From Zea mays (taxonomy: Eukaryota; Streptophyta; Magnoliopsida; Poales; Poaceae): 64,000 bases of DNA. The position numbers and the translations under genes are program-made. This document shows positions 34,694-47,600 of the stretch, one piece after another. Position 1 is the stretch's first letter. The number at the start of each line of letters is the position of its first letter. The DNA is taken from NCBI RefSeq assembly GCF_902167145.1, contig NC_050098.1, forward strand, positions 117,280,207-117,344,206. Direction: 5' to 3'. The notes under the pieces are model-generated. The model made no database searches. It saw nothing but the letters and a program-made list of their open reading frames with translations, and had not been told where the DNA came from.

Positions 34694-36590
34694 CGCCTTC
34701 GCAAGGGCGTATCCTGACCTTCCAGGGTACCATATGTGGGCAACATGGGATCGACTGACGGCCGTCTCAACCTCCGGACCCGCGGGTTCCGAGGAAGAGG
34801 ACGACCCCGACTTTGGTTGGGATTTCTCCGGACTCCGTGATCCTAGTGTCGTGTGAGACTTCATGTCCGCATGTGACTACTGCCTCTCCGGCTGCTCCGA
34901 CGATGACCACAGCCTCGATGACGAGGGTTATGGCCGAAGTCGCAAGTGTTTCCACATCGATCAGGGGGATCACGACGAAGACAACCACCTCGGCATGCCA
35001 GAAGATGACGACGCCCTTGTGCCTGCGTCTCGTGTTGAGATCCCGCGGGAGCTAGCTGTGATCCGAGTCCCTACGGGGGGTCAGGACACACAGCTCGAGC
35101 AACTCCGCGAGATGCAGACCAAGCTCGACGAAGAAACAGGGCGACTTGTGTAGCTCTAGCAAAACATCGAGCAGGAGTGGGTAGGCCGAGCCCTCGCCGG
35201 AGGAGTGCGTCATCGGGCCCGGGACGTCCAGCGCTGTATCATTGAAGATGCCAGGGCAGGGCTGCCCTCGGCCTTCAGCGGGGCCGGCCAGAACCTAGCT
35301 GCAGCGGCGATGCTACTTTGAACAATGCCGAAGCCATCCACCACCGAGGGGCAACGTATCCAGGGCGAACTCAAGGATCTCCTCGAAGATGCCGCAGTCC
35401 GACGAGCCGAAAGCTCTGCCTCCCGAAGGCTAGAGTGCCCCTTGGAGCATCGCGCAACGTCCTCCCGATGCATGCGGGAGCCCTTGGTCCACACCGAGCG
35501 CACACGGGACGGGACGCCTGCAACCCCGGACCGCCTCGGCAGCGAACAACACCGCCGCGACCGTCGAGCCCGCATCGAGGAAAGGGTGCGCCGAGGCTAC
35601 CACCCCAGGCGTGGAGGACGCTACGACAGTGAGGAGGACCGGAGCCCCTCGCTCGAACCACTAGGTCCGCGAGTCTTCAGCCGGGCCATATGACGGGCGC
35701 CGTTCCCGGCCCGGTTCCGAGCCCCGACTACCATCACCAAGTACTCAGGGAAGACAAGGCCGGAGTTGTGGCTTGCGGATTACCGGCTGGCATGCCAGTT
35801 TGGAGGGACGGACGATGACAACCTCATCATCCGCAACCTTCCCCTTTTCCTCTCCGACGCTGCCCGGGCCTGGCTGGAGCATCTGCCTCCCGCGCAGATC
35901 TTCGGCTGGGACGACCTAGTCAAGGCCTTCGCTGGAAATTTCCAAGGTACATATGTGCGCCCTAGGAACTCATGGGATCTCCTAAGCTGCCGCTAGCAGC
36001 CAGGGGAATCCCTGCGAGAGTACATCCGGCGATTTTCAAAGCAGCGCACCGAGTTGCCCAACATCACCAACTCGAACGTCATCGGGGCATTCCTCACTAG
36101 CACCACTTGCCGAGACCTGGTGAGCAGACTGGGACGCAAGACTCCCACCAAGGCGAGCGTATTGATGGACATAGCCACCAAGTTCGCCTCTGGTCAGGAG
36201 GCGGTCGAAGCCATCTTCCGGAAGGACAAGCAACCTCAGGGAAGACAGAAGGAAGACGCCCCAGAGGCATCCATCCAGCGTGGCACAAAGAAGAAGGCCA
36301 GGAAGAAGGCGCAAGCAAAACGCGACGCCGTTGACGTGGATCTCGTTGCTGCTGCCAAGCACAGGAATCCTCGGAAGCCTCCCAGAAGGGCCAACATGTT
36401 CGACAAGATGCTCAAGGAGTCATGCCCCTATCACAGGGGTCCCGTCAAGCACGCCCTTGAAGAATGCGACATGCTCCGGTGTTACTTCAACAAGGCTGGG
36501 CCCCCAACAGAAGGTGACAAGGACCAAGGCAACAACAAGAAGGGGGCGACAAGGAAGAGGAGTTCCCGGAGGTCCACAACTGCTTCATGA
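34694..36590 (+). pseudogene. gag: gag of element C, main part
   Basis: It continues the frame cut at 7700. The N-terminal acidic region (SEEEDDPDFGWDFSG) is followed by a stop at 34854, a Cys-rich patch (CDYCLSGCSDDDH) and stops near 35151. An Arg-rich stretch (35480-35680) precedes the capsid domain (ELWLADYRLACQFGG, DAARAWLEHLPPAQIFGW, ESLREYIRRFSKQRTELP), with stops at 35691 and 35994. A Lys-rich tail includes CPYHRGPVKHALEEC. A frame change in the G-run at 36542-36546 separates gag from the protease part. At least six breaks make this copy dead. Confidence 0.88.
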
Positions 36591-39500
36591 TCTACGGCGG
36601 GCAAGCGGCGAATGCTTCGGCTCGACACCGCAAGCAGGAGCGCCGGGAGGTCTGCTCGGTGAAGGTAGCGGCGCCGGTCTACCTAGACTGGTCCGACAAG
36701 CCCATCACCTTCGGCCAAGGCGACCACCCTGACTGCGTACCGAGTCCAGGAAGGTACCCGCTCGTCGTCTTCCCTGTCATCGGCAACGCTAGGCTCACTA
36801 AGGTCCTCATGGATGGAGGCAGCAGCCTCAACATCATCTACGCCGAGACCCAAGGGCTCTTAGGGGTCGATCTGTCCATGATCCGGGCCGGTGCAGCACC
36901 CTTTCATGGGATCGTCCCCGGTAAGCGCGTCCTACCCCTTGGGTAACTTGATTTGCCCGTCTGCTTTGAAATTCCCTCCAAGTTCTGAAAGGAAACCCTC
37001 ACTTTCGAGGTAGTCGGGTTCCGAGGGACCTACCACGCGGTGCTGGGAAGACCGTGCTACGCCAAGTTCATGGTCGTCCCCAACTACACGTACCTCAAGC
37101 TCAACATGCCAGGCCCCAAGGGAACCATCACTGTCGGATCCACGTACCGCCACGCTTACGAGTGCGACGTGGAATGCGTGGAGTACGCTGAGGCCATCGC
37201 CGAGTCCGAGGCCCTCATCGCCGACCTGGATTGCCTCTCCAAAGAGGCGCCTAATGCGAAGTGCCACGCCAGCAACTTCGAACCAGTTGAGGCGGTTAAG
37301 TCCGTCTCCCTCGACCCCAGCAAAGACGCCGGCAAGAAAGTCAGGATCGGCTCCGAGCTCGACCCCAAATAGGAAGCAGTGCTCGTCAACTTTCTCCGTG
37401 CAAACGCCGAAATTTTTGCGTGGAGTCCCTCGGACATGCCCGACATACCGAGGGATGTCGCCGAGCACTCACTGGACATCCGAGCCGGTGCCCGACCCGT
37501 GAAGCAGCATCTGCGTCGTTTTGATGAAGAAAAGTGCAGAGCCATAGGCGAGGAGGTCCACAAGCTAATGGTTGTAGGGTTCATCAAAGAGGTATTCCAT
37601 CAAGAATGGTTAGCTAACCATGTGCTTGTAAAGAAAAAAAGGTGGGAAATGGAGGATGTGCGCAGACTACACTGGGTTGAATAAAGCATGTCCAAAGGTT
37701 CCCTACCCTCTGCCTCGCATCGATCAAATTGTGGACTCCACTGCTGGGTGCGAAACCCTGTCATTCCTCGACGCCTATTCAGGCTATCACCAAATCAAGA
37801 TGAAAGAGTCTGACCAGCTCGTGACTTCTTTTATCACACCTTTTGGCATGTATTGTTATACTACTATGCCATTTGGCTTGAGGAATGCAGGTGCAACATA
37901 CCAAAGGTGCATGAACCACATGTTCGGAGAGCACATCGGCAGAACGGTCGAGGCTTATGTCGATGACATCGTTGTCAAGACAAGGAAAGCCTCCGACCTC
38001 CTCTCTGACCTGGAGACAACATTCAGGTGTCTAAGAGCGAAGGGCGTAAAACTCAATCCCGAGAAGTGTGTCTTCGTAGTCCCCCAAGGCATGCTCCTAG
38101 GGTTTATTGTCTCCGAACAGGGCATCGAGGCCAACCCGGAGAAAATTGCAACCATCACCAACATGGGACCCATCAAAGATTTAAAAGGAGTACAAAGGGT
38201 CATGGGATGCCTTGCGGCTCTGAGCTGCTTCATCTCGCGCCTTGGCGAGAAAGGATTGCCCTTGTACCGCCGCTTAAGGAAGGCCGAGCACTTCACTTGG
38301 ACCCCCAAGGCCGAAGAAGCCCTCGAAAACTTAAAGGCACTCCTTACTAATGCGCCCATCTTGGTGCCCCCCGCTATGGGAGAAGCCCTCTTGATTTACG
38401 TAGCCGCAACCACTCAGGTGGTTAGCGCCGCGATCGTAGTCGAGAGACGAGAAGAGGGGCATGCACTGCTCATCCAGAGGCCGGTCTACTTCATCAACGA
38501 GGTGCTATCTGAGACCAGGATCCGCTACCCACAAATCCAGAAGCTACTATACGCAGTAATTCTGACACGGCGAAAGTTGTGACACTACTTCGAGTCTCAT
38601 CCGGTGACTGTGGTGTCATCCTTCCCCCTGGGAGAGATCATCTAGTGCTGAGAGGCCTCGGGTAGGATAGCAAAATGGGCAGTGGAACTCGTGGGCGAAA
38701 CATTTTCATTCGCTCCTCGGAAGGCCATAAAATCCCAAGTCTTGGCAGACTTCCTGGCTGAATGGGTCGACACCCAATTGCCGACAGCTCCAATCCAGGC
38801 CGAACTTTGGACCATGTACTTCGATGGGTCACTTATGAAATTCGGAGCAGGTGCTGGCTTACTCTTCATTTCACCCCTCGGAAAACATGTGCGCTACGTG
38901 ATACGCCTCCATTTTCCGGCGTCAAACAACGTGGCCGAGTACGAGGCTTTGGTTAATGGGTTGTGCATCGCCGTCGAGCTAGGGGTTCGGCGCCTCGACG
39001 CTTGTGGCGACTCACAGCTCGTTATTGACCAAGTCATGAAGAACTCCCACTACCGCGATCGAAAAATGGAGGCCTATTGCGACGAAGTTTGGCGCTTGGA
39101 AGATAAGTTCTATGGGCTGGAACTCAACCATGTTGCTCGACGGTACAACGAGACTGCGGATGAGCTGGCTAAAATAGCCTCGGGACGAACGACGGTTCCC
39201 CCGAACGTCTTCTCTAGGGACATATATCAACCATCCGTCAAACTCGACGACACGCCCGAACCCGAGGTAACCTCGGCCCAGCTCGAGTTACCCTCGGCCG
39301 CCAAGGGTGAGGCCCTGCGCGTCGAGGAAGAGCCGAGTGGGGTTACGCCAAACCTGAACTGGCAGACCCTGTACCTAGAATATCTCCTCCGAGGAGAGCT
39401 GCCCCTCGACAAGGCCGAGGCTCGGCGATTGGCTCAGCGCACCAAGTCGTTCGTTTTACTGGGTGATGAAAAAGAGTTGTACCACCGCAGCCCCTCAGGC

Positions 39501-40581
39501 ATTCTCCAACGATGCAAATCTGTCGCCCAAGGACAAGAGCTATTACAAGAAATACACTCGGGGGCTTGCGGTCACCATGCATCACCTCGGGCCCTCGTGG
39601 GAAACGCTTTCCGACAAGGTTTCTACTGGCCGACCGCGGTGGCCGACGCCACTAGAATTGTACGGTCTTGCCGAGGGTGTCAATTCTACGCGATACAGAC
39701 GCACCTACCCGCTCAGACCCTGCAGACAATACCTATCACTTGGTCGTTTGCCGTATGGGGTCTGGACCTCGTCGGTCCCTTGCAGAAGGCACCCGGGGGC
39801 TTCACGCACCTGTTGGTCGCCATCAACAAATTCTCCAAGTGGATCGAAGTCCGACCCTTAACCAGCATCGGGTCCGAGCAGGCGGTGGCGTTCTTCACAA
39901 ATATCATCCATCGCTTTGGGGTCCCAGACTCCATCATCACCGACAATGGAACGCAGTTCACTGGGAAAAAGTTCCTGGACTTTTGCGAAGGCCACCACAT
40001 CCATGTGGACTGGGCCGCCGTGGCTCACCCAATGAAAAATGGGCAGGTGGAGCGCGCCAATGGCATGATTTTGCAAGGACTGAAACCGAGGATCTACAAC
40101 GATCTCAACAAGTTTGGCAAGCGGTGGATAAAATAACTACCCTCGGTGGTTTGGAGTCTGAGGACGACGCTGAGCCAGGCCACGGGTTTCTCGCCGTTCT
40201 TTCTAGTCTATGGGGCCGAGGCCGTCCTACCCACGGACTTAGAATACGGTTCCCCGAGGACAAAGGCATACGACGACCGAAGCAACCAGACCAGCCGAGA
40301 AGATTCATTGGACCAGCTGGAAGAGGCAAGGGATGTAGCCTTACTACACTCAGCGTGGTATCAGCAGTCTCTGCGACGCTACCACGCCCAAAGGGTTCGG
40401 CCCCGAGGCTTCCAAGTGGGAGACTTGGTACTTCGGCTGCGACAATACGCCCGAGGGTGCCACAAGCTTACTCCCCCCTAGGAAGGGTCGTTCATCATCG
40501 TCAAGATTTTGAAGCCCGGGACATACAAGCTGGCCAACGATCGAGGCGAAGTCTGCAACAACGCTTGGAACATCCAATAGC
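36591..40581 (+). pseudogene. pol: pol of element C (PR, RT, RNase H, archaeal-type RNase H, integrase)
   Basis: Protease has LMDGGSSLNIIY near 36810. RT follows after a stop at 37370 and a frame change in an A-run near 37635; it has SGYHQIKM and an intact YVDD box (about 37965). RNase H is followed by stops at 38579 and about 38643. A second, archaeal-type RNase H (MYFDGSLMKFGAGAG, VAEYEALVNGL, DSQLVIDQV) has its motifs intact. Integrase shows the zinc region (HSGACGHHAS, CRGCQF), LDLVGP, TDNGTQF and NGQVERANG, so DDE is present. A TAA at 40134 is followed by the C-terminal part, VWSLRTT and VYGAEAVLPTDLEYGSPR, to about 40580. Dual RNase H defines the Tat clade. Confidence 0.93.
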
Positions 40582-40776
40582 TACGTCGCTTCTATCCTTA
40601 AAATGTTTCAAGTCGTTCATGTATCTCGCTTTCTTTACATGCATAAATGAAGTCTAACCATCAAGGAAGGATCAGCCTTGCCTCGGCAAAGCCCGACCCT
40701 CCCTCGGGGGCTAGAAGGGGGGAACCCCCTCCGCGTCAAAATTTTCCTCGGAAAAGTTTTCTACCAAAACGACTTT

Positions 40777-41105
40777 CGTGCTTTCCGACTATATCGATAA
40801 CGGAATCCTAAAAACGACGAGAGGAACACTTAAACGGCAAGGTCGACCGAGCCGAGGGACTCCTACGCCTCCGAGATACGGATACCTCACTCATCACCTT
40901 CCGCGAAAAGTAACTCGCGCTCGGATAAGCGATTTTGCTACCGAACAAGTCCTAACGCACGAAACAAGAGGAAAGAAAACGCAACTTTATAATCCGACAA
41001 TAAAAATGTTTAGGCCTCAATGGCCACAAAAAACATACGCATACTTAAAACAAACTGTTCCTGCAGGCTCAGACATCGGCAGGGGGAGGAGCAGCACCCT
41101 CGGCG
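40777..41105. repeat. Direct repeat copy 1 in the C 3' region
   Basis: It shares CTCCTACGCCTCCGRGATAC and long flanks with copy 2 at 41678-41992, with scattered differences and small indels. The unit spacing is about 900 bp. Confidence 0.8.
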
Positions 41106-41556
41106 TCGTTTCCACCCTCGACAGAATCTGGCCCGGCCTCAGACGGCGACACGGGCGGAAGGATCTCCACCTCAAAGGAGGAAGCCAGCGCCGCGCTTGG
41201 GCTCTCGACAGCCGCGTCAAGCCTCTGGACCTCGGCTAGGGCGGCCTCCTCTTCGTTGGGTAAGTAGTACCCCTCGCTGACCCGCTCCAGATCCACGTCG
41301 TAGTGGGAAGCGAGGACGGCGAAGGCCCGCCTAACACCGTGGTGCAGCGCTCCGCGGAGTCTGCTGCGCACATGGTCGTCCAAGGCCCACAGGTGACTCT
41401 GGGGGGAGCTACCCAAGGGGACATCGTCGAGGCCAAAGGCCCGACAAAAAGTCGAGATAGCCTCGGACACGGCCATGCGGTCGGCCTATTTCTGCTCAGC
41501 CGCCTGGGCAAGCGCCTTGCAGTTCTTGACGAACTCGTCAAGAGCCGTCTCGAACC
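41069..41556 (-). pseudogene. Antisense accessory coding exon of C (C-terminal part)
   Basis: The minus frame reads ETALDEFVKNCKALAQAAE, a stop near 41485, then MAVSEAISTFCRAFGL, WALDDHVRSRLRGAL and VLASHYDVDLERVSEGYYLP, ending in an acidic Pro-rich tail at 41069. An acceptor-like CTATCTGCAG lies at the start (41557). The helical, charged pattern and position, opposite to pol and between integrase and the 3' LTR, resemble the C-terminal exon of accessory genes seen in many grass Tat elements. This family link is from memory, not a search. One stop breaks it. Confidence 0.6.
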
Positions 41557-41677
41557 CTGCAGATAGCCGGACAAAATTCTTCAAACACAAGGAGAAGAAT
41601 GAAGACAAAAACAAAGTCACAAAGCGGGCACAACATACCTTCGGCCCGGGCACGCTGCTGTAAGGCCATAGCTTGGG

Positions 41678-41992
41678 CGTGCCTTTCGACTGCGTCGATA
41701 TCGGAATCCTAAAGACGAGCGAGAGAGTCCTTGAACGGCAAGGCCGACCGAGCCGAGGGACTCCTACGCCTCCGGGATACGGATACCTCACTCATCACCT
41801 TCCGCGAAAGGTAGCTCACGCTCGGATAAGTGATTCTGCTACTGACGAACAAGTCCTAATGCTCGAAACAAGACGAAAGAAGCACGGCTTTATACTCGAA
41901 TACCCGAATGTTCAGGCCTCAGCAGCCACAAAGAACAAACACACATACTTAGGGTAACTATGGTATCTAGACTTAGACGTCGGCAGCGCCCT
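41678..41992. repeat. Direct repeat copy 2 in the C 3' region
   Basis: Partner of 40777-41105. It probably arose by unequal exchange inside the element before or after insertion. Confidence 0.8.
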
Positions 41993-42799
41993 CGGCGGTT
42001 TTCCCGACCTGCGGCAGATGTCTTAGTACTTGAAGCAGTTACATTTTGCTCTCAGGAAAATACCATTACATTAACTTACAAACGGGACTCCAGCTCTATT
42101 CCCGCAGGAATGAACTACCTCCACACCAAAGGGGCTGCGAGATAACAAGCTCCAAGCGGCTCGCCGGCGACCACTGCACCAGCAGCGACAACGACCTCTG
42201 CCTCGAGCAGCTAGACAGCAGCAGCGATTGCCTCAGGGCAAACGCTACTATGAAAAGGCCCTCGCCCACGTCCCCTTGCGAGGGACGAGAACCATCCATT
42301 AAAGCCAAAGAGCCGGAGGTCCGGAGAGCAGGTGGCACTGACGGTCTCATCGGCGGAGGCAACTGCTTCTGCAGGGGGAAGCCTCACCTATGGTGACCAC
42401 CACCTCAGCACCGACGACAGCGGCCACCTGCGCGCCAACGCCACATCGGCGAATGGTGGCCGCCCAGTGCGCACCGGCAGGTCCTCACTCCCGTCCTCGC
42501 CACAGGAGCGAGAACGAGACTGTCCTAGAACACGAACACCGCCCTCGCGGCGTACGACGTGTTGTGCGACCCCCTGGTGCAGCCGGCGGCGCAGGAAGGA
42601 CCTGGACATGGCCGGCCCGTGCACCACCCCGATACCCATGCGACGGACGGGCAGCCATGCTCCGCCCCAGCGGTAGGAGGCGGCACCGGAAGCAGCACCA
42701 GAGCCGCTCAGGACGGAAAGCCAGACACGTGGCAGCTGACAGCGCCACGGACGGCGAACGCCCTTCTCCCCCCACACTGAGGGAAGGAGCGGGCCGTTG

Positions 42800-43162
42800 C
42801 TCACGCGGAGGCGGGACCCAACTCGGCGCACCCTCCTCCCCAGCGCGGATGATGAACATCCTTGAAGCTGAGGGCAGGGGGGAGGCCACGGCCCGGCTCG
42901 CTCTTCCCCACCACGAGGCCTACGGTCATCGTCCTGGGTGACCGCCGGTGGGGGACTGCAGCCGGGCTGCATGATGAAAATCCTTGAAGCCGAGCGATGA
43001 CTGAAGAGCGCCAACCCCCACGAGGTCGCACTCCTCCAACAGCAGCATGAAGAAGGCAACACAGGTGCACCCCATCTGGGGCCTCGGAAGGTGGAAAGAT
43101 GCGATGAATGCGAGGAGTGCGAAGGCATGGCTACTACCTGGGGGACCGATCCCTTTTTAAAG
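42800..43162 (-). pseudogene. Possible 5' part of the antisense gene of C
   Basis: The minus frame from 43075 reads MGCTCVAFFMLLLEECDLVG and GFKDFHHAARLQSPTGG, then breaks; a related SFKDVHH stretch follows downstream, a degenerate repeat. TTTAAAAAG on the minus strand at 43161-43153 could be its TATA box. The link to the exon at 41069-41556 is inferred from strand and position only. Confidence 0.35.
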
Positions 43163-44607
43163 GCAGATCTCCTCATTCGCACCCCCAAGCGTCACGGGCA
43201 AAGTCTCCACCGATGTGCTCCAGGGTTCCCACCCTACGACATGGGGGCTAGGTCCCACATGTCATATGAGCTGACCTGAAACGCGAAGAAGGCAAACTGC
43301 CGCACACGAAGCATGTAACTGCCCCGCGGTTATATGCCCTCTCATCCTCGCCGAAACCAGCGGTCGAAAAGGCGAACCGCCATGCAAGAAGCGTGCAACC
43401 GCACCGCGGTCGTGCACCCTTTCAGCTTCGTTGCAACCGATGGTCCAGCATGGGGGCTAGGTCCCACATGTCATGTAACCGGCACACCGGTTACTACGTG
43501 CAAGGAAACCGCACCGCCACTTGCACCAATGTCGTGTCTTCTCGACTGCAGAACCAGTGCAGCGATTCGAGGCAGCCCCGTGCATGACCCAATAGTGCCA
43601 ATTAAGTGCAACGATCACGGGTCAGTCAGTCACGGGGATAGGCACGACAGTTGATATGACTAGAGGCGGGACGACAGTAATTGCAGCAACAGACGTGCGG
43701 AAGCAGCGGTCCAATCACCTCCAGGCTCGCATCCTCTCCTGAAGCGGCAGGGGAGCCCTCTCCCACAGCATAAAAGATGACGCGCCCGTGTTCCGTTCCT
43801 CGAACGACTCACGCACGCGCAACGGATGCCCCGCGAATCGCCCATCCCATCGCATTAACTCCCTGGCAGGGCACACGACACCTCTGGCAGGCGAAGCGGG
43901 CGCCGTTTCACCTCCGTCATGATGACCGCGTCAAAAAAGGTGCGCCACATTATTTAAATTCATATCCTTTTTCTTTTACTCTCTCTCTCTCTCTTGCCAC
44001 AGGGATCGGAAAAGGGGTTATTTCGAAAAAGGATCCTTCTCAGCAAAGGAAACGGGCCCCGAGCCCTCCTACTAATCAGGGGTTCGAAGGTTGCGCCCTG
44101 CGGGGTTCGGCAACCGCCCCAGAGCACTCGGGCTCCGAGCCTTTACTGATCAGGGGTTCAAAGGCTGGCCCCTCGGAAGGGTTCGACAGCCGCCCCAGAG
44201 CACGCAGAGTCAGGGATGGCCTTGGGTACGTCCGTTACATGGCCGATGCTCGGGCTACGCTCCCAAGGTACCCTAGGACATTTCCGAGACCAGCGAGAAC
44301 GATTTGTAATGGAATCCCACTGGAGGGAGGCACCAAGCCCTCGGACCCTATCAAATGGGTCCGGGTCCAGCAAATCACCTGCAGGTACTTTTGGAGCGTG
44401 CCTCTGGGCCACTAGCCGACCCTTATCGAACGGGGCTCGAGCGTCCACTCGGATCACCCGATAGCAACTCACTGGAAACACCGTGTTCGGTGCCCTCCGA
44501 GGGTAACATGGCGCTTTCCCCCCTTCCTCCTTGCGGAAAGGCGGCAAAGGGGCGTACAATAAAAAGCCGAGACAGTCCTCGATCGTCCTCTCGCTCTGTG
44601 CAGAGGC

Positions 44608-44612
44608 TCGGA
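44608..44612. repeat. Left target-site duplication of F (TCGGA)
   Basis: Partner at 58368-58372. Joining the two sides restores C's GAGGCTCGGAGGCTGCTCTC phrase, which resembles element A near 511-533. Confidence 0.93.
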
Positions 44613-47600
44613 TGTGACAGAACCTCCCAAGTAATTAGGCCCACCTACAGTTGTCCTTGTCCAACGGACATCAGACAACCCTGTAGGTGCCCCTGAACTA
44701 CTTGACAAGCTCGGTATCTTTCCTTACCTTACCAGGAACGTCTCACCCGTCTTGTAGACATTACAGAACATCGGAGATGAAGAAATGCGGAAGCGAATTA
44801 CATAAACTTACATTTTATTTCAAAAGCAAGCTTGAGTTATTTTTAGTACAGACCAGACTAAAAGTGAGTGCATAGAAGCAATATTATACAAACCAGGGAG
44901 GCACAGACTCCTCCCGAGAAGACAAAAGCAAAAGATCCTAGGTGGAGGACCGAGTCCTCCCGCACTTCAGTCTTGATTTTCTTCTTTTGGAACCACCTTG
45001 GCACAGAAGCAGCAAAAGTCTGCTACTTCCTCACCTAAAAACAACGAAGGGATAAACCCTGAGTATGGAATACTCAGCAAGTCTTACCCGACTAAAGAAA
45101 AGACTCTCAAGGGTATGCTGGTTATATGGGAGTCAAGGTAAGGCTTTTCAATATTCAAAGACTCTGTTTTGCAGAAATGCTTACTAGAGTGGATCCTTAA
45201 AAATCCAGTTTTATTTGTCAAGTTAGGTAAAATTACCTGCACTAGAGTTCTTTCTACCCTAGTTCAATCACTGGTCCTGTACTAGCCAATTTCTCAACAA
45301 AAAAACCCTTTATCTTTTAGTGGAGTTCTACGTGTAAGTCAGTGGCCAAGTCTCCATAACCGCGGAGGTACGGCGATCCGAATCGATTATACTCAGCTGA
45401 GGATCTCCAATCACACGACATATGTAGCACTTAACCCTTGCATATGTCAACCCACCACCGGGGTTCTTAATACCGGATCAGGTTCACGCAAACCGAGAGC
45501 ACAGCTACACCACCGTCCAGCCTCTTGCCACGGAGGGTACACGCTACTCTCGCCACCGCTCCACGCCCATTTCGTGTTATCTTATTCCGGCCTTAGTCTA
45601 CCCGAGGCAAGGCTTACCCATGACGAGGCATGTGACCAGTTAAAGGGTCCTCGGTCAGCAGGCCTACATCGACAAGGTCCTTAATCGACTCAGACGGAGA
45701 CACTACACCGAGACTCTCTTCTCGTGCAAGTCACCCGCCCGGTCTCAGCTTAATCATTTAACCCAAAACTTGGTACCTGGCAGAGGTACATCTTTTCCGA
45801 TGTTGAACCCATCAGGGCCCTGATGGATCCACCATCAAATTTTATTTTCGAAAACAGCCCACCCACTTTTGCCACATCTTTTGTAAAAACAAAACATTTT
45901 GTTTTTCTAAAGCAAAGCTAAGCATCAAAAAGCTTTTGTAAAACAGGTGATTAAGGAAGGTAATCTAATTCAAGGAAGGTAATGCAGGAATGGTTTTATC
46001 AAGCAACTCCTATCACCTAATGCAGCAATCAAGTGAGAAAGATTTTAAAATAGCAAGGAAGGTGGCAAATGCACCGGGGCTTGCCTTCGTTTACAGGTGA
46101 TTCGGGTTCGGATCCACAGATATCGAAGTAGAAACTATTCCCGGCCTGGGATTCCGAAGGTGGTGGTGTCCTGTCTTCGGGGACTTCTACCTCTTCTTCA
46201 CGTTCTAATCATAACCATACATAAGTATAAGAATGGATGCCATGGGATGCTCATGAGGATGCAAACATAAACTTATCATTTATGTCTTGAATACAACTTG
46301 CCTTCACGGAGTTCCGGGAACTTAGGGTTTCCGGAGTCGGTAAAGGAGTTCATAGGGCAGGGGGGGTGTTTTGGGGTTTGGTGATCAAACAAGGTCCAAA
46401 TCAATTCAAACTCTACTCAAGGCTTCTAAATATTATGAGGAACTCTTATAAAAATTTTGAGCATTTTTGGACTTACCATTTGTTTTCTAAAAATCCATAA
46501 TCAACATTTTTAACCATTTTAAATACCCTAAAATTTCCTACTTTCACTAAAAATCACCAACTTATTTTTATTAAATACTATGGAAAATAACAAACCTAGG
46601 AAAATTAGTTTCACAATTTTAGCATTTTTCTACATTTTTCTATAATTGTTTTGGTTCTGGGGATAAAAGAAAAAGGAAAACATTTGAAAAGTGCTGGGCC
46701 GAATTCAGCCCAGGCGGCCCGGCTAAGGCAGAAAGGCGTCCGCGCTCGCGCCTGCGCTGATGTCTTTACAGAAAGGACCCCGACGTTTTTACTAACTAAG
46801 AACAGGTTATGTCACTGTTTAATCAAGTCACTGACTATTTGCTGAAGAGCCCTCCAACTTCTAATTCTTTACACGCCCACGTCCACGACGACGGCAGCGC
46901 GCGGAGGAGCTCCGGCGAGGTTCTATACCGGCCGATTGGGGCTACGGCAGGTTTCTCCGAGCGGCGGACATGAAATTGGGGCTAGCCTAACCATTTCCCC
47001 TAACTTAATTGCACAAATAACCAACCCCCGAGCTCTGGCCACGGTGACCGAGAGCAGAGCGGCAAGATCGCCGTGTTCCCGGCGACCAGAGAGCTCGTAG
47101 TTTAATTCAATGGCTCGGAAAGCATCCAAGGCATGTGAGAAAGCTTAAACGAGGAAGCAGGGGATGGGAGCTGACCGGAGTTGGGCTGGCGACGGTGAGC
47201 TCGGTTTCACGGTGGCGAAAGCTTGAATTGGGGGAAACTCCAAATTCGAGCAGATGAGTGGACGATTGTGGCCAATTAGCGGTGGCTAGCTAGCAGACTA
47301 CCCCACGGAGCTGGACACGGGCTCAATTTATAGGAAGGATGGGCGGTGGTCGCGAATTTGGTCGAGACACGCGGCGGTCGGAGGTGGAGAAGAAGCACTG
47401 GCCGCGTGAGTTCGAGACCAACGGCGTGGCAGTAACTCCGGTGAGCCACGGAGACTTCAGAGAAGGTCACGGCGACACGGTAAAAGAGTTGAGCCACGCG
47501 GCGCACGGCCGGGAGGCGGCGGTCACCGGCGAGGTAATCCACTCGGCCGCAAAGAGGGAGAGAGAGCCACGGAGGTCACCGGAGTGATCGCCAGCGCACG

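Larger units (their letters stand above)
40582..44612 (+). other. 3' internal region of element C, left of F
   Basis: GC-rich sequence after integrase. It holds a direct duplication of about 300 bp (40777 and 41678), antisense coding remains (41069-43160), a repeated GGGGGCTAGGTCCCACATGTC phrase near 43243 and 43450, a CT microsatellite near 43978-43995, and a 77-bp repeat pair near 44072-44200. The last part matches element A at 60-420. It is cut at 44612 by element F and resumes at 58373. Confidence 0.75.

Noticed and set aside
34377..34856. ORF joining D's LTR to C's gag
   Set aside because: It is a fusion created by the insertion junction at 34688/34694, with no common transcript expected.
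42388..43188. 266-codon minus-strand ORF as a full gene
   Set aside because: Most of it is in a different frame from the open stretch beginning at 43075 and is low-complexity; only the short antisense remains are called, at low confidence.
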